Shown here: in pieces, positions 8,908 through 15,896 of the stretch | Layout of the letters: each line of letters starts with the position of its first letter | How positions within the stretch are numbered: position 1 is the stretch's first letter | Origin: Mariniphaga sp040772505 | Lineage (GTDB): Bacteria > Bacteroidota > Bacteroidia > Bacteroidales > Prolixibacteraceae | Reading direction: 5' to 3' | Assembly: GCA_040772505.1 (NCBI GenBank) | Contig: JAXGYA010000007.1 | Location: 1 to 64,000 of the forward strand | DNA length: 64,000 nucleotides | Translations under genes and position numbers: made by a program | The notes under the pieces: model-generated | What the model was told of the DNA's origin: nothing | Database searches by the model: none | Seen by the model: only the letters and a program-made list of their open reading frames with translations

Positions 8908-10308
8908 TCAGGCTGATTCGGTACGCTCTACATAGAGCTGAGCAGCGCTCACTCTAATAACGGTTACTTTCTCATCCTTGGCAATAAAGCCACCTTCGGT
9001 AACTGCATCATAGACTTCGCCATCAATCAACACCTTACCCCCGGGCCGCAAAACTGTCTGTGCAATACCGGTTTTTCCTTTCAATGCAAGAAATGAAGAT
9101 TCCACATTCAGATAGCCCTCATCCACATTCTGAACCGTTTTCAGCGCCAGATTTCTAAAAGGACCTGAACGGGCTGAAAAAAGTTTATTCCCAAGATAAA
9201 GTGAGAGAACAAATCCGCCAAAAATTCCAAGGGTAACCGTCATCAGCGCAACTCCGAGTTTTTGAGCATTTACCGGTGCAAAGTCAAAAATAACATTCTC
9301 TATCAGGCTCAGAACCAGACCAGTGAAAGCCAGAATAATTCCCAATATTCCGGTGATTCCAAAACCCGGAATGAGAAATATTTCCACTGCAATCAGAATT
9401 AATCCAGTAAAAAACAGCAGAATCTCCCAGTGCTCAGCCATACCTTCCAGATACAACGGTGCAAAATAGAGCACTGCCGCCAAAATGGCAACAAACAGCG
9501 GAAATCCTACACCCGGTGTTTGCATCTCAAAATAAATTCCCCCGATAATTGCCATGATGAGCAGTCCGGAGATAACCGGATGCACCAGAAACCCGATAAT
9601 CCGCTCAATAAATGATGGCTGATACTCCTCAATCCGGTATTCTTCAATCCCCAACAGCCGGATGACTTCCGGAACTGTTTCGGCAATTCCCTCGCAAAAG
9701 CCATGTTCGATAGCTTCAACAGGAGTGAAGGTGAGCACTTTGCCGGTGTCGATTATTCCTTCTATAGATACTGCCGGGTCAACCATTGCCTCTGCAATTT
9801 TGGGATTTCGCCGCCATTGCATAATAGTATCATTGCCCGAAATAACCGTTTTTTTCCCTTTTGCTTCAGCCGTGGCGCGCATGGTTGAACGCATATAGCT
9901 CTGGTATTTGTCGGGCATGGCATCGCCCGTTTGGCTTACCACTGTTGCTGCACCGATGCTTCCGCTCGGGCGCATATAAATGCTGTCGCAAGCAATGGAA
10001 ATCAGCGCTCCAGCTGAGGCGGCATTGTTGTCAATAAACACATAAACCGGGATGGAACTTTGCAAAATTTTGGTTCTTATAGAATCTGCATCAAGCACTG
10101 TTCCACCATAAGTATTCATGTGAATCAGAAATATATCGGCATTCAGTGAGTCAGCGGCAGCAAATGCTTGTTGCGTCTGCCGCCAGGTTGCGCGGGTAAT
10201 GTCCTCTTTAATATTAAACTTATAGATAAGTTTTTCATTTTTCTCCTCGGCTGAAGATAGAAAAACCGGCAACAGAAGAAGCAAAAACAGAGAATTCAAC
10301 TTTTTCAT
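8908..10308 (-). CDS. NfeD-family membrane serine protease (long form)
   Basis: A 466-residue long-form NfeD protein. After a signal peptide comes a ClpP-class serine-protease domain (about 30-220) with the nucleophile region NNAASAGALI and the SGSIGAA turn; the general-base lysine is expected in the following KYQSYMRS helix. Four or five membrane spans follow (about 240-380), then a C-terminal OB-fold NfeD domain ending in GEVYDAVTEGGFI and KVTVIRV. These proteins usually work with stomatin/SPFH proteins in membrane quality control, though no stomatin gene is in the window. The ATG at 10308 was preferred over a start 25 codons upstream because it opens directly into the signal peptide. Divergent from purB. 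Confidence 0.85.
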   Translation of the reverse strand: MKKLNSLFLLLLLPVFLSSAEEKNEKLIYKFNIKEDITRATWRQTQQAFAAADSLNADIFLIHMNTYGGTVLDADSIRTKILQSSIPVYVFIDNNAASAGALISIACDSIYMRPSGSIGAATVVSQTGDAMPDKYQSYMRSTMRATAEAKGKKTVISGNDTIMQWRRNPKIAEAMVDPAVSIEGIIDTGKVLTFTPVEAIEHGFCEGIAETVPEVIRLLGIEEYRIEEYQPSFIERIIGFLVHPVISGLLIMAIIGGIYFEMQTPGVGFPLFVAILAAVLYFAPLYLEGMAEHWEILLFFTGLILIAVEIFLIPGFGITGILGIILAFTGLVLSLIENVIFDFAPVNAQKLGVALMTVTLGIFGGFVLSLYLGNKLFSARSGPFRNLALKTVQNVDEGYLNVESSFLALKGKTGIAQTVLRPGGKVLIDGEVYDAVTEGGFIAKDEKVTVIRVSAAQLYVERTESA

Positions 10309-10459
10309 AATTAAAATCCTTTTATTTCCAACCATAAACAAACCCCTTACTCCACTTCCCGAAATTACAAATAAATTCGGCACATTGTTTTTCGCTAACG
10401 AAGAAAAGTCCTAATTCACCGTTTTTACTACCTTTACCATGTTTTTTAACACAACAAAA

Positions 10460-11806
10460 ATGAATCTGGATTCTTTAACTGCCATTTCGCCGATTGACGG
10501 AAGGTATCGAAACAAAGTAGAAAACCTTTGGCAATATTTCAGTGAATACGCCCTGATAAAATACCGGGTTTTTGTGGAAACCGAATATTTCGTGGCGCTG
10601 TGTGAACTTCCTCTTCCACAGCTCAGTGAAGTGACTGAAGCTCAAATAGAACAGCTGCGAGAAATTCATAAAGATTTTTCTGAAGAGAGCGCTCTTCGGG
10701 TAAAAGAGATTGAGCGCACAACCAATCACGATGTTAAAGCTGTGGAATATTTCCTGAAAGAAAAGTTTGACGCCATCGGATTAGGCAAGTTCAAAGAGTT
10801 CATCCATTTTGGGCTCACCTCACAGGATGCCAACAATACCGCCTTGCCGCTGTCGATTCATCACGCCTTAAATGAAGAGTATTATCCTCTGATTCAGCAA
10901 CTGACAGACAAGCTCGAAGAGCTGGCCGGTCAGTGGCAGGAGATACCCATGCTGGCAAAAACTCACGGACAGCCTGCATCACCCACCAAATTGGGTAAGG
11001 AAATGCGGGTTTTCACCGAGCGAATTCAGGTTCAGCTGGAACAGCTGCGCGCTATCCCCTGCTTTGCAAAGTTTGGTGGTGCCACAGGAAATTTCAATGC
11101 CCACAAGGTTGCCTATCCCGATGTGGACTGGCAACAGTTTGCAAATGATTTCTGCAAGAAAAAACTGGGGCTGGAACGTTCGCAATACACCACACAAATA
11201 GCTCATTATGACAACTATGCCGCAATTTTTGACGCTATGAAACGCATTAACAATATCGTTTTAGACCTTAACCGCGACATGTGGAGCTATATTTCCATGA
11301 ATTATTTCAGGCAGAAAATTAAAAAGGGCGAAGTGGGTTCATCCACCATGCCGCACAAAGTGAACCCTATCGATTTTGAAAATTCCGAGGGCAACATTGG
11401 CATAGCCAATGCCGGTTTTGAGCAACTTTCGTCCAAGCTGCCGGTTTCACGGTTGCAGCGCGACCTGACTGATTCAACGGTTACACGGTTTATCGGAGTT
11501 CCATTCGGACACAGTGTTGTTGCGCTGAAAGCAACGCTGCAAGGACTTCGAAAACTACTGCTGAACCGGCAGGTAATAGATAAGGATCTGAATGAAAACT
11601 GGACAGTAGTGTCTGAAGCGATACAAACCATTCTGAGAAGAGAGTTTTTTCCAAATCCTTATGAAGCACTGAAAGATTTAACTCGCAAAAATGAAGTGAT
11701 TAACAAACAGATAATTCACCAATTTATTGATCAACTGAACATTAGTGAAAAGGTGAAAAAGGAGCTAAAAGAAATAACGCCACATAATTACACAGGGATT
11801 TTTTAG
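10460..11806 (+). CDS. purB: Adenylosuccinate lyase
   Basis: Adenylosuccinate lyase, acting twice in purine synthesis: SAICAR to AICAR and adenylosuccinate to AMP, releasing fumarate each time. At 448 residues it matches the E. coli-type PurB. The start MNLDSLTAISPIDGRY is the diagnostic N-terminus. The fumarase-superfamily signature is GSSTMPHKVNPIDFENSEGN (about residues 290-310) with its catalytic serine, and the THGQPASPT motif carries the catalytic histidine. Seven codons upstream lies another ATG, but the family N-terminus begins at 10460. Cytoplasmic. Another purine gene, purL, lies 27 kb away on the other strand, so there is no purine operon here. Confidence 0.96.
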   Translation: MNLDSLTAISPIDGRYRNKVENLWQYFSEYALIKYRVFVETEYFVALCELPLPQLSEVTEAQIEQLREIHKDFSEESALRVKEIERTTNHDVKAVEYFLKEKFDAIGLGKFKEFIHFGLTSQDANNTALPLSIHHALNEEYYPLIQQLTDKLEELAGQWQEIPMLAKTHGQPASPTKLGKEMRVFTERIQVQLEQLRAIPCFAKFGGATGNFNAHKVAYPDVDWQQFANDFCKKKLGLERSQYTTQIAHYDNYAAIFDAMKRINNIVLDLNRDMWSYISMNYFRQKIKKGEVGSSTMPHKVNPIDFENSEGNIGIANAGFEQLSSKLPVSRLQRDLTDSTVTRFIGVPFGHSVVALKATLQGLRKLLLNRQVIDKDLNENWTVVSEAIQTILRREFFPNPYEALKDLTRKNEVINKQIIHQFIDQLNISEKVKKELKEITPHNYTGIF

Positions 11807-11857
11807 CCGGCATTTTACCTGAAAATCCCATTTTAATAATGTTATTGAATAGATTGC

Positions 11858-13678
11858 ATGAAAGGTTTTCTCCAAATATTAAAAAGATTCATCCCCCCCT
11901 ATAAGTGGAAGCTCGCATGGAATGTTTTATTTAACTTTCTGAGTGCCATTTTTGGTGCATTTTCCTTTTTACTCCTCATTCCGTCGTTGCAGATACTGTT
12001 CGGAACTCAGGAGCTCACTTTAGTTAAACCTGAACTAAGCTACAGTATTTCAGCCATTTCCGAATATGTCAATTATCTTATCAGTCTGGTGATTGTGCAA
12101 TATAGCCACGAAAAAGCGCTGATATTTATCGGAATTTTTATCATTATCACCGTATTCCTCAAGACCGGCTTTTACTACCTTGCAAATTACATGATTGTGT
12201 TCATTCGCAACGGAGTTGTTCGCGATATCCGTTCCATCGTTTACAGAAAAGTTCTGAAATTGCAGCTTGGTTTCTTTTCTGACGAACGCAAAGGAGACAT
12301 TATGGCACGCATGACCGGAGATGTCACCGAAGTGGAAAACTCAATCATGAACTCACTGGATATGATGATCAAAAACCCGATTCTCATTCTGATATCAATC
12401 ATCGTTATGGTTTACATGAGTTGGAGTCTGACACTTTTTATTCTGTTTATGTTTCCCATTGCCGGTACAATTATCGGTTATATTGGCAAAAGCCTGAAAA
12501 AAGAGAGCCGGAAGGGACAAAAAAAAATGGGTGAAATTCTTTCAGTCATTGAAGAAGACCTGTCGGGTTTACGAATTATCAAGGCGTTCAATGCTGAAGA
12601 CAAGGCTATCGAACGTTTTGAAAATGAAAACACAAGCTACTTTCGTATTATGAACCAGCTGATGTGGCGCAGGTTTCTCGCCCACCCTGTGAGCGAATTT
12701 TTAGGAACCGTCGTTATAATTATTGTTCTATGGTATGGCGGACAGTTAATTCTCAAACAGCAAAGCTCGCTTGACGCTGCGGCATTTATCGGTTATCTGG
12801 TTTTTTTCTACAACATAATAAATCCGGCAAAGGCTTTCTCCACAGCGCTATACAGCATTGAAAAAGGACTGGCTTCCATGGAGCGAATCGATAAAATTCT
12901 GCAAACTAAAGAGACGATTACAGATAAACCCAATGCGATTGCCATTGATGATTTCCACTCAACAATCGTTTATGAAAATGTCTCATTTGCCTACAATACT
13001 GCTCCTGTTCTAAAAAATATCAACCTTAAAATTGAAAAGGGACAAACCATTGCTTTAGTTGGTCAGTCGGGAAGCGGAAAAACCACCTTAGCCGATTTGC
13101 TGCCCCGTTTCTATGACGTTTCAAAGGGCAGAATTATGGTTGACGGAAAAGATTTGCGCGACCTGCAACTGAAAAGTCTGCGTAATATCATCGGCTATGT
13201 CAATCAGGAACCCATTCTGTTCAACGACTCTTTCCACAACAATATCGCCTTCGGAATGGATAACGTACCGGAAGAAGAGGTAATCCGGGCGGCAAAAATA
13301 GCCAATGCCCATGAGTTTATCATGGCAACCGAGCAAGGATATCAAACCAGCATCGGCGACCGTGGCGATAAACTCTCCGGCGGGCAGAAACAACGGCTTT
13401 CCATTGCAAGGGCAGTGCTGAAAAATCCGCCAATTCTCATTTTAGACGAAGCAACATCATCATTGGACACCGAATCTGAGCGACTCGTGCAGGATGCGCT
13501 GGTCAAACTGACGAAAAACCGCACATCTTTAGTGATTGCGCACCGTTTGTCAACAATAAAAAATGCCGACTTCATCATTGTTTTGCACAAAGGCAAAATT
13601 ATCGAACGGGGAACCCACAAAGAACTTCTTGAAGCAGGCGGGCGATACCGGAAATTGCACGATATGCAGATGTTCTGA
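11858..13678 (+). CDS. MsbA-like ABC exporter (membrane domain fused to ATPase)
   Basis: A 606-residue half-transporter: six membrane helices (about 1-330) followed by a nucleotide-binding domain. Walker A is GQSGSGKTT (about 390), the Q-loop follows, the ABC signature is LSGGQKQR, Walker B is ILILDEATSSLD, and the H-loop histidine is in VIAHRLST. This arrangement fits homodimeric lipid flippases such as MsbA, which move lipid A core across the inner membrane, and general multidrug exporters; sequence alone does not separate them. It follows purB by 51 bases and precedes a metal-binding lipoprotein by 22 bases. That could make one transcript, though the functions seem unrelated. Confidence 0.88.
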   Translation: MKGFLQILKRFIPPYKWKLAWNVLFNFLSAIFGAFSFLLLIPSLQILFGTQELTLVKPELSYSISAISEYVNYLISLVIVQYSHEKALIFIGIFIIITVFLKTGFYYLANYMIVFIRNGVVRDIRSIVYRKVLKLQLGFFSDERKGDIMARMTGDVTEVENSIMNSLDMMIKNPILILISIIVMVYMSWSLTLFILFMFPIAGTIIGYIGKSLKKESRKGQKKMGEILSVIEEDLSGLRIIKAFNAEDKAIERFENENTSYFRIMNQLMWRRFLAHPVSEFLGTVVIIIVLWYGGQLILKQQSSLDAAAFIGYLVFFYNIINPAKAFSTALYSIEKGLASMERIDKILQTKETITDKPNAIAIDDFHSTIVYENVSFAYNTAPVLKNINLKIEKGQTIALVGQSGSGKTTLADLLPRFYDVSKGRIMVDGKDLRDLQLKSLRNIIGYVNQEPILFNDSFHNNIAFGMDNVPEEEVIRAAKIANAHEFIMATEQGYQTSIGDRGDKLSGGQKQRLSIARAVLKNPPILILDEATSSLDTESERLVQDALVKLTKNRTSLVIAHRLSTIKNADFIIVLHKGKIIERGTHKELLEAGGRYRKLHDMQMF

Positions 13679-13700
13679 ATAACTTTTTAACCTAAAAGTA

Positions 13701-14615
13701 ATGCTAAAAAAAATATATAGCCTGTTTTTTAAACATTCGCTGACGCTTCACATTTTGATTCTTGTTTTAGCCCTTTCCACTCTATCCTGCAATCCACAAA
13801 AGCGAAAAAAGGAATCCTATGGAAAACAGGTGTTAACAGTCAGTATTTTACCGGAAAAAACTTTTGTGGAAAAAATTGCCGGAGATGATTTCAAAATCAA
13901 TCTTCTGCTGCCGCCCGGAGAAAGCCCCGTAACATTTACGCTCCTGCCCTCACAACTGGTTGACATTACAAAGTCAGTCCTCTGGCTGAAGATGGGGCAT
14001 GTGGCATTTGAATATTCGTGGGATGAAAAAATCCGTGAGATCAACAAAAAAATGAAAGTTGTGAATCTGTCGGAAGAACTGGAACTAATCCACGCAAAAG
14101 TCTTTGAATCAGAGAAACAGGGCTTGTCTGCCGGAATTAATCCACACACGTGGATGTCGCCCATGCTCGTAAAAAAAATGGCGGGGCGGATTGCTGATGA
14201 GCTCTCTCTGATCAATCCTGAAAGAAAAGAATTTTATCACAATAACTACCTGACATTTGCCCGTGAAATTGACGAACTGGATAAAAAAGTGAGAACTTTG
14301 CTTGAGCCATACCGGGGGCGTTCATTCATTATGTTTCATCCCAGCCTTGCCTACTTTGCCCGCGACTACGGATTAACTGAGCACTCGCTTGAACCGGGAG
14401 GGAAAGAGCCCACGCCGCAACGGATGCGCCAGCTGATAGAACTTGCAAAAAGAGAGTCAATCCCGGTAATCTACATTCAGAGCGACCTTGACCGCGAACA
14501 GGCGCGCGTGTTTGCCGAAGAGATTAATGGCAAAATTGAAGAGATGTGGCCGCTCAATCCCGATTGGGAGGCAAACCTTATGAATATTACCAAACAGCTA
14601 ATCAACAACTTTTAG
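13701..14615 (+). CDS. ZnuA-like metal ABC substrate-binding lipoprotein
   Basis: A 304-residue lipoprotein of the cluster A-I (ZnuA/TroA) metal-binding family. The signal peptide ends in a lipobox, LSTLSC (about residue 30). The three usual histidine ligands can be seen in KMGHVAFE, NPHTWMSP and MFHPSLAYFARDYG, and the fourth acidic ligand is probably in QSDLDRE. The His-rich loop of true ZnuA proteins is missing, which favours a Zn or Mn binder of moderate affinity. No ZnuB or ZnuC gene is adjacent; the upstream gene is an exporter, not an importer permease. It therefore needs partners elsewhere, or acts as a stand-alone metal chaperone. Confidence 0.82.
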   Translation: MLKKIYSLFFKHSLTLHILILVLALSTLSCNPQKRKKESYGKQVLTVSILPEKTFVEKIAGDDFKINLLLPPGESPVTFTLLPSQLVDITKSVLWLKMGHVAFEYSWDEKIREINKKMKVVNLSEELELIHAKVFESEKQGLSAGINPHTWMSPMLVKKMAGRIADELSLINPERKEFYHNNYLTFAREIDELDKKVRTLLEPYRGRSFIMFHPSLAYFARDYGLTEHSLEPGGKEPTPQRMRQLIELAKRESIPVIYIQSDLDREQARVFAEEINGKIEEMWPLNPDWEANLMNITKQLINNF

Positions 14616-14620
14616 CACCT

Positions 14621-14650
14621 AAAAAAGGGCTGCAACAATTTGTTGCAACC
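14621..14650 (-). terminator. Rho-independent terminator of tRNA-Trp
   Basis: On the minus strand, GGGTTGCAAC-AAATT-GTTGCAGCCC forms a 10-bp stem with one G-T pair, followed at once by TTTTTT. It lies 24 bases beyond the tRNA-Trp 3' end. On the plus strand it may also help end the transcript of the ZnuA-like gene. Confidence 0.85.
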
Positions 14651-14674
14651 CTCGATTTGTCTGTCTTTTCTCTG

Positions 14675-14747
14675 CACGGGAGGAGAGACTCGAACTCCCG
14701 ACACCTGGTTTTGGAGACCAGTGCTCTGCCAACTGAGCTACACCCGT
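14675..14747 (-). tRNA. tRNA-Trp (anticodon CCA)
   Basis: A 73-base cloverleaf. The acceptor arm ACGGGTG pairs with CTCCCGT, leaving one T-T mismatch at pair 6. The D-arm GCTC/GAGC, anticodon stem CTGGT/ACCAG with loop CTCCAAA (anticodon CCA) and the T-arm GGGAG-TTCGAGT-CTCTC are all intact. The genome sequence continues with CA after the discriminator G. A TATCTTTG promoter box lies just upstream and a strong terminator just downstream, so it is a monocistronic tRNA gene. Confidence 0.95.
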
Positions 14748-14763
14748 GTCTATTTTGCGGGTG

Positions 14764-14771
14764 CAAAGATA
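14764..14771 (-). promoter_or_regulatory. -7 box TATCTTTG of tRNA-Trp
   Basis: On the minus strand the octamer TATCTTTG fits the Bacteroidota TAnnTTTG consensus exactly, 16 bases before the tRNA 5' end. The -33 TTG is not clear. Confidence 0.6.
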
Positions 14772-14873
14772 ACAATTCGTTCAGTATTTACGAAAACTTT
14801 CAGTTTAAAAATACAATTTCCGGCAAATGTTAGGAAAACTGTTTTATCAAAAAAGATTACCAAATCTGCTCAA

Positions 14874-15470
14874 TCAAATTGCATGTCCGGAATATGAATG
14901 AATCAGCTCAGCCTCACCAGCCAGACTCAATGGTTTGTAAACCATTGCCACATGATGAGAAGTCCCCATCCCGTTTTTCATCATTCCGATATAATCCACC
15001 AGACAGTTGAATCCTGTTAGAAAGCGCTCATCACAAAGCATATCTTCAAAGGATACAATCCGGAATCCCAATTCAAAATTTGCACGAATTACGGTAGAGT
15101 TGGAACTCAGGCTGAACAAGGTGGCAAAAGGGAATTTTTCCTGGCTGAGATTAAAAATCTTCAGTTTAATATCTTTGGAAATGCCGATTCCTCTGAACTC
15201 TTCTTTAACTATCAATCCGGAATTTGCAACATATTGCCGGTGTTCCCAAACTTCAATATAGGAAAAGCCCAGCCAGTCATTATGTCCAGGAGTGACGGCA
15301 ATAACAGCCAGTCCGTTTCTCATCTTCTCATTAATATAACTTGCAGACCGCTGAGGCACATCAACACCGCGTTTTTGTGCCGACTCATTTATCGAATTAA
15401 CAATCGCTTCGGAAAATTTATAATCTTCTACAGAAGCAATTTTGACAATATATGGAATTTGATATTTCAA
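14874..15470 (-). CDS. GNAT acetyltransferase resembling the Bacteroidota N-acetylglutamate synthase
   Basis: A 198-residue GNAT protein. The acetyl-CoA motif A is SGLIVKEEFRGIGIS (about 84-98), preceded by the FSYIEVWEHRQYV strand; downstream are FSLSSNSTVIRANFELGF and a conserved-looking region with DERFLTGFNCLVD. From memory this pattern matches the acetyltransferase that heads the arginine cluster (before argG) in Bacteroides, proposed to make N-acetylglutamate. Here no other arg gene is adjacent. The start must be TTG at 15470: a stop lies two codons further upstream in frame, and the next ATG is about 50 codons inside. An Arg-rich leader ORF and terminator precede the gene, which independently supports a role in arginine synthesis. 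Confidence 0.75.
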   Translation of the reverse strand: MKYQIPYIVKIASVEDYKFSEAIVNSINESAQKRGVDVPQRSASYINEKMRNGLAVIAVTPGHNDWLGFSYIEVWEHRQYVANSGLIVKEEFRGIGISKDIKLKIFNLSQEKFPFATLFSLSSNSTVIRANFELGFRIVSFEDMLCDERFLTGFNCLVDYIGMMKNGMGTSHHVAMVYKPLSLAGEAELIHSYSGHAI

Positions 15471-15514
15471 GGTGTTTTAAAATAAAAGGGTGAAAAATGA
15501 ATTTTTATTGAAAA

Positions 15515-15543
15515 GTAAAAAAGGTCATTTAAGAAATGACCTT
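15515..15543 (-). terminator. Attenuator terminator upstream of the GNAT gene
   Basis: On the minus strand, AAGGTCATTT-CTT-AAATGACCTT is a perfect 10-bp stem with a 3-base loop, followed by a T tract (six T in a row counting the last stem bases). It lies between the Arg-rich leader ORF (ends 15577) and the GNAT start (15470), the right place for a transcription attenuator. Its 5' arm overlaps the competing stem at 15571-15582 / 15539-15551. Confidence 0.85.
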
Positions 15544-15596
15544 GATTTGCAAACGCACAAAGTAAGCATCTGCAAATCAGGCTCTGAAGCGCCTGA
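15539..15596 (-). promoter_or_regulatory. Competing stems of the arginine attenuator
   Basis: Four segments in minus-strand order. Segment 1 (15596-15591, TCAGGC) pairs with the start of segment 2 (15582-15577, GCCTGA). Segment 2 core (15579-15571, TGATTTGCA, starting at the leader stop codon) pairs perfectly with segment 3 (15551-15543, TGCAAATCA). With one bulged A this stem extends by CC/GG and a G-T pair to 15539, into the terminator 5' arm (segment 3/4). So 1:2, 2:3 and the terminator are mutually exclusive, as in classical amino-acid attenuators. Confidence 0.75.
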
Positions 15597-15693
15597 AAAA
15601 CCGCCTGAGGAAATTAACCCGGCAGAGGTGTCCATTAACACGAACTACATGAATTCCAGTAAAAATGGCGATATGGGTTAAGAAACTTTTCAT
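15577..15693 (-). CDS. Arginine-rich leader peptide (attenuator)
   Basis: A 38-codon ORF, ATG to TGA, that I translated codon by codon. It has seven arginines, at residues 18, 25, 30, 31, 34, 35 and 37, with the tail reading RRFFRRFRA. Five of the last nine residues are Arg. The stop codon is the first triplet of the antiterminator arm. A ribosome that finishes the peptide would cover that arm and let the terminator form; one stalled at Arg-30/31 would leave it free. No Shine-Dalgarno is seen, which is normal in this phylum. The peptide itself is unlikely to have any other function. Confidence 0.8.
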   Translation of the reverse strand: MKSFLTHIAIFTGIHVVRVNGHLCRVNFLRRFFRRFRA

Positions 15694-15896
15694 TGTCAAT
15701 TTCAATTAATTATAAAAACAAACTGATTTTCGATGCAAGTTTATAACTTTTCTATGAATAAACATACATTTCTGCAATAAAAAGACATTTTTGCCTTTAA
15801 ATATTTAACAAAGAAGAAAGAAATGAAAATTTAGTGATAAAAAAAGTGTCCGGATAACTCAGGACTAAGTGTCCGAAATCGCAGGAATAGGTAGGC

